Shown here: positions 27,478-35,273 of the stretch, in pieces
How the letters are laid out: each line of letters begins with the position of its first letter
Numbering within the stretch: the first letter of the stretch is position 1
Assembly: GCF_014696355.1 (NCBI RefSeq)
Contig: NZ_JACJQA010000006.1
Span: 62,001 to 126,000 of the forward strand
DNA length: 64,000 nucleotides
Origin: Pseudanabaena sp. FACHB-1998
GTDB taxonomy: Bacteria > Cyanobacteriota > Cyanobacteriia > Pseudanabaenales > Pseudanabaenaceae
Reading direction: 5' to 3'
Made by a program: the position numbers and the translations under genes
Notes under the pieces: model-generated
Databases searched by the model: none
Seen by the model: the letters and a program-made list of their open reading frames with translations, nothing else
What the model was told of the DNA's origin: nothing

Positions 27478-28140
27478 ATGTTTATTGATTTTCATACCCA
27501 TAGCGATCGCCAAGATCCTGAACTGCTCAATTTGCAAACCCTGCATGTTACCCCTGAATTAAGCTCTGAAGAGTTACCAACTTTTTGTAGTTTGGGTCTG
27601 CATCCTTGGTTTGTGGAGGAAAAATCTTGGGCAGAATCTTGGGCGAATTTAGAGCTTTTAGGGCGATCGCCACAGGTAATCGCGATCGGTGAATGTGGAT
27701 TAGATCGGCTGATTCCTTTGTCATTGGAAGTGCAAATCACCATTTTTCAGAAACAGATAGAACTTGCTGAGGTATTACAAAAACCTCTCGTAATTCATTG
27801 TGTCAGAGCCTTTGCGGAATTAATTGAACTAAAGAAAAAAACTAAACCTTCAGTTCCTTGGATTATTCATGGATTTAACAAAAAGAGCGAAGTCTTGCAG
27901 CAATTACTGCGCCATGATTTCTATTTCTCCTTTGGTGCAGCAATTTTAAGCGATCGCTCTCCGTTACATCAGGCGATCGCCACTATCCCTGATGGCAAAT
28001 TTCTCTTAGAAACTGATGATCGCCATGATCTGAGCGTTAAGCAAATTTATGAGCGAGTTGCATCGCTGCGGCAAGTATCATTAACCACTTTGCAAGCACA
28101 ATTACTCGAAACTTATTACCAATTGACTCGCCTGAGTTGA
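27478..28140 (+). CDS. TatD-family metal-dependent hydrolase
   Basis: About 220 aa from ATG 27478. Upstream in-frame starts exist, but they lie in a repeat hairpin and would add a hydrophobic leader before the metal motif, so they were not used. The first residues FIDFHTHSD carry the H-x-H metal site; IAIGECGLDR, KPLVIHCVRA and LLETDD give the other ligands. The family are DNase/deacylase-like TIM barrels. The protein is shorter than the 255-260 aa of typical TatD and so belongs to the short variant. The last 39 bp overlap the end of the convergent sbcD gene. Confidence 0.82.
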   Translation: MFIDFHTHSDRQDPELLNLQTLHVTPELSSEELPTFCSLGLHPWFVEEKSWAESWANLELLGRSPQVIAIGECGLDRLIPLSLEVQITIFQKQIELAEVLQKPLVIHCVRAFAELIELKKKTKPSVPWIIHGFNKKSEVLQQLLRHDFYFSFGAAILSDRSPLHQAIATIPDGKFLLETDDRHDLSVKQIYERVASLRQVSLTTLQAQLLETYYQLTRLS

Positions 28141-29394
28141 ATCTGGGGTTAATGCAGGATCTAGCCCATCCATTCCCAAACCAATTTCGCTCAGTAATTC
28201 TTGAGCCGCATTTAACATCTCAGGCTCCAGATTTTTTAAATCTTCGCGAGTACTTAGATAGGTTTTGAGCGCCGTCATCGGATCGAGGGCTTCGGCAGTA
28301 CTGAGTTCTGGTAAACGAGTGCGAAGATTTTGGCTGACCACTTCAGGAATGAGGGCGTAATTATGAGCGCGTTCCATCGCCTCATGCAACAGGCGATCGT
28401 CAATTAAAGCCAACTGTTCAGCCTTAATTTTGTAGATTAATCGGGCGATCGCCTGTTCAATTTTTCCTTTCTGAATCGACTTAAGTAACTTTCCCTGCGG
28501 ATCTTCCGATTGAGTAACATCCACTTCAATCGTCCGAAAAGCACGGGTAGGAATTGCACAAAATTCAAACTTGACATTTCCTTTTTCTACTTCTAACCAG
28601 CAATAGCCCTTAGCTTCATTCTCTTCGCCAAAGTCTACCCGCTCAATGCTTCCGGGATAAACCACAAAGGGCTGAGTAGCCAAAACCTGATGGCGATGCA
28701 CATGACCAAGCGCCACATAGTCAAAAGCCTCACGGGTCAGCATAGATAGAGGAATCGTAAACCCTTTGCCTGCCGCCAAAAATCGTTCTGCGCCATAGGT
28801 TGCCGTATCCACCATCACATGTGCCAATAAAATCGTGGGTAACTGCGGATCGAGTTGGCGAATTTCACCTTCGAGAACCACCTGTAAGCGATCGATCAAG
28901 AATTGACTCACTTCACTCATTGAGAATCCTTCCGTTTCGGATTTTGTGAGCAAAGTCGATCGCGTAATCCAAGGCAAAGTAATAATTTGAATAGCTCCCG
29001 CCTGAGTGGTGATGCGATGGGTGGCGATCGTATCGCCGACGGTGAAATTTGGCACGGCGAGACTGCGATAAATGGCTAAGCTCGCGCCACCGATACCCTG
29101 TGAATGCTGATCGTGATTGCCCACTAATAACACGGTCGGAATCCCCGCATCCGCAAGGCGGCGAAATTGCTTTGCAAAAGCTTGCTGCACTAAAGGCGGC
29201 GGCGTAGCATCAGGAAAGGCATCCCCCCCAAAAAGCACTAAATCGGCTGGCTCATTCACGGCGCGATCGATGCAAAGGGTCAAAGCTGCCACAAAGTCCT
29301 CTAGGCGAGTGTTCAACCCTGTTTGGGGATTTACCTTGCCGTGAGTGGTACTGCCAAGATGAATATCAGAAAGATGCAGAATTTTAATAGCCAT
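28102..29394 (-). CDS. sbcD: Exonuclease SbcCD subunit D (Mre11-like nuclease)
   Basis: 430 aa. A calcineurin-like phosphoesterase core carries the expected metal motifs: HLSDIHLG (D10, H12), FGGDAFPD, VGNHDQHS, LLAHVM and ALGHVHRHQ. A C-terminal capping region follows. SbcD with the ATPase SbcC cleaves hairpins and DNA ends during repair; the sbcC gene is not adjacent. This is notable in a genome so rich in long palindromes, which are the known SbcCD substrate in other bacteria. The end overlaps the TatD gene tail by 39 bp. Confidence 0.9.
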   Translation of the reverse strand: MAIKILHLSDIHLGSTTHGKVNPQTGLNTRLEDFVAALTLCIDRAVNEPADLVLFGGDAFPDATPPPLVQQAFAKQFRRLADAGIPTVLLVGNHDQHSQGIGGASLAIYRSLAVPNFTVGDTIATHRITTQAGAIQIITLPWITRSTLLTKSETEGFSMSEVSQFLIDRLQVVLEGEIRQLDPQLPTILLAHVMVDTATYGAERFLAAGKGFTIPLSMLTREAFDYVALGHVHRHQVLATQPFVVYPGSIERVDFGEENEAKGYCWLEVEKGNVKFEFCAIPTRAFRTIEVDVTQSEDPQGKLLKSIQKGKIEQAIARLIYKIKAEQLALIDDRLLHEAMERAHNYALIPEVVSQNLRTRLPELSTAEALDPMTALKTYLSTREDLKNLEPEMLNAAQELLSEIGLGMDGLDPALTPDSTQASQLVISFE

Positions 29395-29742
29395 ATGTTC
29401 TAAAGCGATCGCTTATATAGCTGTGGTCACTAAATCAAAACCCCAGAAGACGAATTGCGGCGCGAAGCGCCGCAATTCGTCTTCTAGTTTCAAGAATGGC
29501 AACAGTTATACATAGCAATATAGTTGCCACCAAGGGGATTACACCAAAAGAGAGGTACGGCGCTTCGCGCCGCACCACCGATCCTTGGATGGGATGGGAG
29601 TAAGACAAGCGACGGAATCTATACCACAGGCAAAGTCAACCCCAATTGGGGTTATTAAAAAATCCATAATTTTAAGATTTATCACCATATCCAACTACAG
29701 CTAAGTTTGAGATAATCAAGCAGTAATGCTTTTGTTGAAATT
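29395..29742. other. Intergenic region with family-B palindrome before clpS
   Basis: Family-B repeat copy B1 lies at 29416-29510 in reverse orientation (TATAGCTGTGG to CAGTTATA) with AGACGAATTGC arms around GCGGCGC-GAA-GCGCCGC. A shorter palindrome (TGCGGCGC type) lies at 29553-29573. The remaining 170 bp before clpS hold its promoter, but no convincing boxes are visible. Confidence 0.6.
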
Positions 29743-30051
29743 ATGGCTATTTTTGCTGCTGTTCAAACTCCCGAAAAAGTTAAAGATACCGTGAGAGAGG
29801 TAGTACGCAAGCCTTATCCAAAGTATAAGGTCATTGTGTTAGACGATGATTTTAATACCTTTGAGCATGTCTCAGATTGCTTGATGAAATATATCCCCAA
29901 TATGAATGAAGAGCTAGCTTGGGAATTAACTAATCAAGTGCATTATCAAGGCTTAGCGATCGTTTGGGTGGGACCAATGGAGCAAGCGGAGCTTTATCAC
30001 GCACAACTTAAGCAAGCGGGATTAACGATGGCTCCCCTTGAGCCTGAGTAA
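29743..30051 (+). CDS. clpS: ATP-dependent Clp protease adaptor ClpS
   Basis: 102 aa. It delivers N-degron substrates to the ClpAP/ClpCP protease. The core YKVIVLDDDFNTFEHVSDCL contains the N-D/D-D-F-N-T-F-E-H-V motif that forms the N-end-residue pocket, and the A-W-E-L-T-N-Q-V-H helix follows. Length and order fit the family. It is monocistronic, followed by a small inverted repeat (TTTTTAATTTTG/CAAAATTAAAAA near 30059-30095). Confidence 0.95.
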   Translation: MAIFAAVQTPEKVKDTVREVVRKPYPKYKVIVLDDDFNTFEHVSDCLMKYIPNMNEELAWELTNQVHYQGLAIVWVGPMEQAELYHAQLKQAGLTMAPLEPE

Positions 30052-30657
30052 GGGTGTTAATTTTTAATTTTGTCTACGGCAAAATTAAAAATTAAAATCT
30101 ATTTCTTGAGTGGGAAGGGAGTAAGCGCAATTAAAAAAGCTCAGCCTATTCCCTGTTAAGGTCTAAGTAGCTAGGCATAATTAATTACAAATCAAAACCC
30201 GTAAAGTTGCGCCCCGTAGGGACGCAACTTTACGGGTTTTGGTAATTTTGATTTTGCACGAGCCCTTACCTTCACGATGTTCCTATACGATCGCCCAAAT
30301 CCGCGATCTATAGCAATGTAAGTTTTGCTTAGGACATAAAACCCAAAAAGCAAGTTGCGGCGCGAAGCGCCGCAACTTGCTTTTTGGGTTTTGGTTTGTA
30401 CTGGCTAACTCTTGTTTTGCTATACAATTTCCCTTAGAAAAGACTATGCCTTAAGATATGTCTTGAGGATATTTAGCACTAATCAAAAAATTTAAAATAA
30501 ATTTAATTAATTTATAAAAACCTGAAAATCCTTGCTAATCATTGCGATCGCTCTATTAAACACATCAGAAAAGCCTGTTAACTTTGCCGAGCTAACTTCT
30601 TGACGTTTATATAAACTTTGAGTCAAACTGTCTATTAATTTAATAGCTAGAACCAGC
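30052..30657. other. 600-bp gene-free region with three palindromes
   Basis: An AT-rich inverted repeat at about 30056-30097 is probably the clpS terminator. A family-D-like element at about 30163-30260 begins AGTAGCTAGGCATAATTAA and has a hairpin core AAACCCGTAAAGTTGCG. Family-A copy A2 follows at 30309-30424. The last 230 bp before the DUF2997 gene are AT-rich leader; TTTATATAAAC at 30607-30617 is a short palindrome. No gene is seen. Confidence 0.55.
30309..30424 (+). repeat. Dispersed palindromic repeat, family A (copy A2)
   Basis: Same 116-bp element and ends as copy A1. The hairpin arms read AAAAAGCAAGTTGC and GCAACTTGCTTTTT: the base that differs from A1 (G to A) is matched by a C to T change in the opposite arm. 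Confidence 0.85.
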
Positions 30658-30891
30658 ATGGAAACTCTGGAATTTATTATCTACCCAGACGGACGAGTCG
30701 AAGAACGTGTGACTGGTATTGTCGGTTCTAGTTGCGCTGAAGTGACAGCAGCGATCGAAGCACAACTCGGCATCGTGGCTCATCGAGAGTTAACCTCCGA
30801 AAACTTTGCTCAGCAGCAAGTCATATCTCAGTCGTCTACGCAACTCGATCGCGTGTCAGACATGGGCGATTCCCGATTTAGTCAGTGGTAG
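30658..30891 (+). CDS. DUF2997 family protein
   Basis: 77 aa, a small soluble protein beginning METLEFIIYPDGRVEERVTG, the characteristic DUF2997 start, with a G-S-S-C-A-E motif. The function is not known. It is the first of three co-directional genes (DUF2997, ycf35, ferredoxin) with 86 bp to ycf35. Members of this family usually sit next to DUF1257/ycf35, which supports the call. The AGAACCAGC leader gives no strong ribosome-binding site. Confidence 0.85.
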   Translation: METLEFIIYPDGRVEERVTGIVGSSCAEVTAAIEAQLGIVAHRELTSENFAQQQVISQSSTQLDRVSDMGDSRFSQW

Positions 30892-30977
30892 TAACACAGA
30901 AAAATCCAAGGTTTCACCAGATTAAAATACAAAATTTCCGTCCATTTGCCGTTTAGATAGAAGTTAGGATATACCCT

Positions 30978-31364
30978 ATGTCACATTTTAGCCAAGTAAA
31001 AACCCAAATTCGTAGCCTAGAGCCACTTCAGAAGGCGCTCACCGATTTAGGAGTGAACTGGAAATCAGGAGCATCTCCCATGCGTGGACATCAAGGTGCA
31101 ACCACTGAGGCGGAACTGGTAATTGAGCAAGATAATGGCTATGATGTGGGCTTTCAGTGGAATGGCTCCGAATATTCGCTAGTTGCCGATATGCAGTTTT
31201 GGCAACAGCCTTGGACAGTTGAAAGCTTTTTAAGAAAAGTCACGCAGCGCTATGCGATCGCCACAGTCATGAGCGAATCTAAAAATCAAGGTTTCTCCCT
31301 TTCTGAACAGCAGGTACGCGAAGACGGCTCAGTACGCCTATTCCTACAGCGTTGGAATGGATAA
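30978..31364 (+). CDS. ycf35: Ycf35 / DUF1257 family protein
   Basis: 128 aa, starting MSHFSQVKTQIRSLEPLQKA and containing DVGFQWNGSEYSLVAD and W-T-V-E-S-F-L, the conserved blocks of the plastid-encoded Ycf35 family. The function is not established. Its last 8 bp overlap the ferredoxin gene, indicating translational coupling, and a DUF2997 gene precedes it. The persistent trio suggests a role in a redox or iron-sulfur process, but that is inference. Confidence 0.9.
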   Translation: MSHFSQVKTQIRSLEPLQKALTDLGVNWKSGASPMRGHQGATTEAELVIEQDNGYDVGFQWNGSEYSLVADMQFWQQPWTVESFLRKVTQRYAIATVMSESKNQGFSLSEQQVREDGSVRLFLQRWNG

Positions 31365-31752
31365 CTTCTCCGATCATGCTGTCGTTATTACCAGCTCAGA
31401 GCCAGAAATGCGCGATCGCTCTGGCTTTGAGCCAGAACTTGGTGGTGAGCTAAGGCAAAATGCAATTTTTGTAGATGAGACAGTATGTATCGGTTGCGGT
31501 CATTGCGCCCACACAGCCAGTAGCACCTTTTTTTTAGAAGAAGACTACGGACGCGCTAGAGTGATTGCCCAAGATGGCGATGAACAGGACTTGGTACAAG
31601 AGGCGATCGACACTTGCCCCGTTGACTGCATTGCTTGGGTTAGCTATAACGATCTAAACAAACTAGAAGAAGCCCGAAAACATCAAGTTATTCAAAACTT
31701 AGGAATTATTGGTGATGGGGCAGCCCTAAGACGCGCCCTTAATACCCAATAA
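31357..31752 (+). CDS. [4Fe-4S]-type ferredoxin in the ycf35 operon
   Basis: 131 aa. The cluster ligands are C-I-G-C-G-H-C at about residues 47-53 and C-P in DTCPVDC near 88-92, the C-x2-C-x2-C ... C-P arrangement of one 4Fe-4S cluster. The second half of a bacterial 2[4Fe-4S] ferredoxin is missing; a helical tail (YNDLNKLEEARKHQVIQNLG) replaces it. The first 45 residues are a non-conserved extension, so the true start might be internal, although the 8-bp overlap with ycf35 supports the upstream ATG. Probably an electron carrier or a cluster-binding partner for Ycf35/DUF2997. Confidence 0.88.
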   Translation: MDNFSDHAVVITSSEPEMRDRSGFEPELGGELRQNAIFVDETVCIGCGHCAHTASSTFFLEEDYGRARVIAQDGDEQDLVQEAIDTCPVDCIAWVSYNDLNKLEEARKHQVIQNLGIIGDGAALRRALNTQ

Positions 31753-31754
31753 AA

Positions 31755-31790
31755 AGAGAGTTACAGCGCAAAGTGCCGTAACTCTCTTTT
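31755..31790 (+). terminator. Terminator of the DUF2997-ycf35-ferredoxin operon
   Basis: Inverted repeat AAAAGAGAGTTAC ... GTAACTCTCTTTT directly after the stop, with an imperfect GC-rich tip and a terminal T-run. Confidence 0.7.
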
Positions 31791-31906
31791 TATTGCAAAG
31801 TAAGAGTTAGCCAGTACAAACCAAAACTCAAAAAGCTAGTTGCGGCGCGAAGCGCCGCAACTAGCTTTTTGGGTTTTATGTCTTAAGCAAAACTTACATT
31901 GCTATA
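31791..31906 (-). repeat. Dispersed palindromic repeat, family A (copy A3)
   Basis: Family-A element in reverse orientation. The arms read AAAAAGCTAGTTGC and GCAACTAGCTTTTT, again with a compensated base change. Relative to its flanks, the hairpin tip carries TTC instead of GAA, so the hairpin is inverted inside the element. Confidence 0.85.
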
Positions 31907-31940
31907 TAAAAAAGGGGATGCCAAGCATCCCCTTTTTTAT
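31906..31940. terminator. Terminator of the RRM protein gene
   Basis: 15-bp arms (31906-31920 and 31926-31940, arm ending AGGGGATG) with a CCAAG loop. The A-run and T-run outer ends make it bidirectional. Confidence 0.8.
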
Positions 31941-31943
31941 GGA

Positions 31944-32270
31944 TTAGTAACGACGACCGCCACCGCCGCCAGAAGGACGACCACCGCCCTTAAATCCGCC
32001 TCTACCACCACCAAAGGAGTCAGAGCTTTCACGGGGCTTAGCCTTATTTACCTTGAGAGAACGACCCATCCATTCAGCTTCATCTAGAGCTTCAATGGCT
32101 GCATCTTCTTCATTTTCCGCAGTCATTTCCACAAAAGCGAAACCGCGTGGGCGACCAGACTCGCGGTCAATCGGTAAATGGACGCGCGTAATTTTGCCAT
32201 ATTCGGCAAATACGGCTTTTAAATCATCTTCTGTAACCTCATAAGAGAGATTACCAACATAAATAGACAT
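31944..32270 (-). CDS. RNA-binding protein, RRM domain with glycine-rich tail
   Basis: 108 aa from the ATG at 32270; the longer frame adds 26 residues unlike the family and was not used. Residues 1-80 are one RRM: RNP2 is IYVGNL and RNP1 is RGFAFVEM. The tail is G/R-rich (GGGRGGFKGGGRPSGGGGGR). This is the cyanobacterial Rbp family, single-RRM proteins often induced by cold and implicated in mRNA localisation and stability. Family genes usually have long AT-rich 5' leaders, and a 600-bp gene-free AT-rich stretch lies upstream here. Confidence 0.92.
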   Translation of the reverse strand: MSIYVGNLSYEVTEDDLKAVFAEYGKITRVHLPIDRESGRPRGFAFVEMTAENEEDAAIEALDEAEWMGRSLKVNKAKPRESSDSFGGGRGGFKGGGRPSGGGGGRRY

Positions 32271-32884
32271 AATACTTGCTTCAACAATCAGATATGTGTA
32301 GAGATAGAGATTTCGGAAAGAAGCCTGCCACGATGAAACAGAAGACAACTGTCAATACTGAAAACAAACATGCGATCAAGAAATACTCATCCGCACATAT
32401 TCTAGCGCAGTCATCTGAAATTATTTGATAATCTTGAAAATATTTATACTTGCTTATGTGGCGAAGATATTGGAGTTAGTAATTAAGTAATAAGTTTTAG
32501 CTATCACTATATAAAATTAATGTATCAAGTTCATATAATTGACTCGGCATAATTAAAAAAATAGAGCCAAAAGTTATAGTGCAGGCGGAGTATACGTCAT
32601 AACTTTTAGGGTTTTATATTTAATTGTGCTGATCTACTTAGATAAGTCAATATAGAAATTGTATTGTTTAAAATAAATGTCGATGAAGTATCCTAAACTA
32701 CGATTTAATAAAAATTAAAATAAATTATCCCAATGAATAAGTAGGGGGTATACGATTTTGTCGCAAAATCTTAATTATTTATTTTAATGTTGACAATTCT
32801 TCTGACAGTAATAGAGTGAGTATTTATTCACAAAAAAATGTGGCTTACCCAGATTGGGAGCCACATTTTTTTATGCACAAATAC
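32271..32884. other. AT-rich gene-free region between the RRM and DoxX genes
   Basis: The part next to the RRM gene probably holds its long leader and promoter. A family-D repeat at about 32548-32640 (CATAATTAAAAAAATAGAGCC to GGTTTTATATTTAATTGTGC) carries an imperfect hairpin AAAAGTTAT ... ATAACTTTT. A bidirectional terminator lies at 32832-32872 (arms AAATGTGGCT/AGCCACATTT). Nothing coding is seen. Confidence 0.55.
32832..32872. terminator. Terminator of the DoxX gene
   Basis: 14-bp perfect arms (32832-32845 and 32859-32872) ending in A- and T-runs, with a 13-base loop, 12 bp after the DoxX stop on the minus strand. Confidence 0.75.
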
Positions 32885-33415
32885 TTATTTTTGGGAGATA
32901 GTAACTCTTGCTGGTTGAGCAACGCCAATATTTTCGGCATTATTGCCCAAAAATTTATTTAAAGTATTGGCGATCAAAGTGTCGATCGCATACTTGCCTC
33001 CACCATAAATAACAAAAAAGGCAAAAGATACCGCATAGATTGAGGATAGCTCAATGGATGGAATCGAGAAGCCACCAACTAAAATATGGTGATAATTTGC
33101 CACTAGCATTGTTGAAAACAATCCTAGGGCAGCAGGTCTGGTGAGGAATCCCAGAGCTAGGAGAGGCGAAGCAACTAACTCCGTCAAAGCCGCACAATAG
33201 GCAAAGAAAATTGGGAATGGTAAGCCCAGTACCTCTACATAGGCTTCCGCAAAACCAGAAATATCAGATAGTTTATCTAAGCCGTTATGCACCATGACTG
33301 TACCCAATACCACCCGAAGCAACAGTAACGAAGCTTGAGTTAAGGAAACAGGTGCTGAGTCTGAACTGAAGACTAGGCGACCAATTGAAGCTGCAATGCG
33401 AACTGTATTATTCAT
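32885..33415 (-). CDS. DoxX family membrane protein
   Basis: 176 aa from ATG 33415, preceded by an AGGA-containing leader; a TTG 21 bp upstream is possible. Four membrane helices are visible: LTQASLLLLRVVLGTVMVHNG, then FPIFFAYCAALTELVASPLL, PAALGLFSTMLVANYHHIL and SSIYAVSFAFFVIYGG. The HNGLDKL segment and the four-helix layout fit DoxX/SURF4-like proteins, which have proposed redox or quinone-linked roles but no defined reaction in cyanobacteria. It stands alone. Confidence 0.85.
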   Translation of the reverse strand: MNNTVRIAASIGRLVFSSDSAPVSLTQASLLLLRVVLGTVMVHNGLDKLSDISGFAEAYVEVLGLPFPIFFAYCAALTELVASPLLALGFLTRPAALGLFSTMLVANYHHILVGGFSIPSIELSSIYAVSFAFFVIYGGGKYAIDTLIANTLNKFLGNNAENIGVAQPARVTISQK

Positions 33416-33763
33416 GTCAGAGCATCCTGTTAACAAAAATTAATTAATTGAAATAATTTATGACATATATACATTAATCTTAACATAAGGATTTTGGGTT
33501 TAAACCATTGGCTTAACCCAAAAGTACGAGCTTACATAGTATTGGTCTGCTTTTGGTTATGTTACGATCGCAGACTAAGCAATATTTTGTGTATTGCTGA
33601 CAACATATAGCTGTTGCCATTCTTGTTAGGACACAAAACCAGAAGGCGAATTGCGGCGCGAAGCGCCGCAATTCGTTCCTTAGGTCTTGCTTTGTCCTAA
33701 GGCAAGTGACCACAACTATAAAAAATATTTAAATAAACATCTAAATCTTTTAGAGCTAAGCCT
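33416..33763. other. Intergenic region with family-B palindrome before rseP
   Basis: Repeat copy B2 spans 33606-33720 (TATAGCTGTTGCC to CCACAACTATA) with arms GGCGAATTGC around GCGGCGC-GAA-GCGCCGC. Only 43 bp separate its right end from the rseP start, so the rseP promoter must be within or upstream of the repeat. No other structure is clear. Confidence 0.55.
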
Positions 33764-34852
33764 ATGTCTGCATTGCCTGCAATTGCTGTCCTTGCGATTC
33801 TGATTTTGGTACATGAACTCGGACACTTTATGGCGGCCCGTGTACAGGGTATTCATGTAAATCGATTTTCGATTGGGTTTGGTCCCGTGCTGTGGAAATA
33901 TCAGGGGAAGCAAACGGAATACGCACTGCGGGCAATTCCCCTCGGTGGTTATGTTGGGTTTCCTGACGATGACGAAGAAAGTGATATTCCCGCCAACGAT
34001 CCCAACCTAATGAAGAATCGCCCAATCATAGATCGGGCGATCGTTATTAGTGCAGGCGTGATTGCCAATTTTGTATTTGCCTATCTAGTCCTATTAGTAA
34101 TGACTGTGAGCGTTGGTATTGGCACAGTCGATCAACCAGGCGTGAGAATCAGTAAAATCCTTGAGCCAAATGCTCCTGCGGCGATGTCAGGATTACAATC
34201 TGGCGATGTCATCTTGTCGGCTAATGGCAATACTTTTGATACCAGTTTGACGACTTTGGATCGCTTCCAATCTTTGATTGCTAAAAATGCTAATCAAACC
34301 GTGGATTTGCAAGTAATGCGTAATGGTCAATTGCTACAAGTGCCGATCTTGCCTGAAGGTAATGATGGTAAAGGTAGAATCGGCGTAAGGCTAGATTTTA
34401 CAGGCAAACCCCATCGTCGGGCGGTACGCAATATTGGTGAAGCGTTTGATAATGCAACTCAGAGCTTTGAGCGCTTGGTAGTGATGACTGTCCAAGGTTT
34501 AAAGCAACTGGCTACTAATTTCCAAAATACAGCTTCCCAGTTGTCTGGCCCTGTCGCGATCGTTGCTATGGGTTCCGAGCTAGTAAAGTCCGATGCCGCA
34601 GCCCTATTTGATTTCACCGCAATTATTAGCATTAATCTGGCGATTATTAATATTTTGCCCTTGCCCGCCCTTGATGGTGGTCAATTAGTGTTTCTGGCGA
34701 TCGAAGCTTTGCGAGGAGGTAAACCCTTGCCCGAAGAATTACAAAATAATGTCATGCAAGGTGGCTTAGTAATTTTATTGGGATTAGGTGTGGTGATGAT
34801 TTTCAAAGATTCGTTTAACTTACTTCAACAGAGTGGGTTAAGCCCTCTCTAA
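33764..34852 (+). CDS. rseP: Site-2 intramembrane metalloprotease RseP
   Basis: 362 aa. A zinc protease that cleaves within membranes and in regulated intramembrane proteolysis acts on anti-sigma factors and signal-peptide remnants. Zinc site H17-E18-L-G-H21 is in the first helix, a PDZ domain spans about 115-200 (GVRISKILEPNAPAAMSGLQ), and the second ligand motif N-I-L-P-L-P-A-L-D-G-G is near 303. Length and topology are normal. It is monocistronic and followed by a very long palindromic terminator. Confidence 0.95.
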   Translation: MSALPAIAVLAILILVHELGHFMAARVQGIHVNRFSIGFGPVLWKYQGKQTEYALRAIPLGGYVGFPDDDEESDIPANDPNLMKNRPIIDRAIVISAGVIANFVFAYLVLLVMTVSVGIGTVDQPGVRISKILEPNAPAAMSGLQSGDVILSANGNTFDTSLTTLDRFQSLIAKNANQTVDLQVMRNGQLLQVPILPEGNDGKGRIGVRLDFTGKPHRRAVRNIGEAFDNATQSFERLVVMTVQGLKQLATNFQNTASQLSGPVAIVAMGSELVKSDAAALFDFTAIISINLAIINILPLPALDGGQLVFLAIEALRGGKPLPEELQNNVMQGGLVILLGLGVVMIFKDSFNLLQQSGLSPL

Positions 34853-34854
34853 AG

Positions 34855-34911
34855 CAAAAAACAAACCCCGTATTAAAGTTGCGCCGCAACTTTAATACGG
34901 GGTTTGTTTTT
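34855..34911 (+). terminator. Long palindromic terminator after rseP
   Basis: About 27-bp perfect arms (arm ending GTATTAAAGTTGC) with a three-base loop, starting 3 bp after the stop codon and ending in a T-run. Confidence 0.8.
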
Positions 34912-35273
34912 TAATTTACCAAATTGTGCTAACACTTGCATGAGTTGAAAATCATACCCCGCAAGGATTTGCAAACACAAAAGCAGAGAACGAGTTGCGG
35001 CGCGAAGCGGCGCAACTCGTTCTCTGCTTTTGTGTTCTAACAAGAATGTCAACAGATATAAGAAAGCTTGGCACTCAAAGTCAGCCCTAGATTTTCTTGC
35101 TTCCTATCAAACTCAAAAATGAATGGTATGCTAGCTTATACTTTTGTTAAGTTAATTAAAGCAAAAAATCAAACTCAACTAGTAATTCTGAATATGTGGC
35201 ATCAAGCTCTAAGCGATCCGCATAAATTATATTGTCGAGTAAATTTCAACTATTTCTGGGAGTAAATGGCGTG
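34912..35273. other. Gene-free region with family-B palindrome before cruF
   Basis: Repeat copy B3 is at about 34970-35060 (arms AGAGAACGAGTTGC, tip imperfect: GCGGCGCGAAGCGGCGC; right end CAAGAATGTCAACAGATATA). About 200 bp of unstructured DNA then lead to cruF. A 65-codon frame here lacks support. A GGGAG run at 35258-35262 serves the cruF start. Confidence 0.55.

Noticed and set aside
35068-35265. 65-codon frame before cruF
   Set aside because: No recognisable features, and it ends at the ribosome-binding site of cruF.
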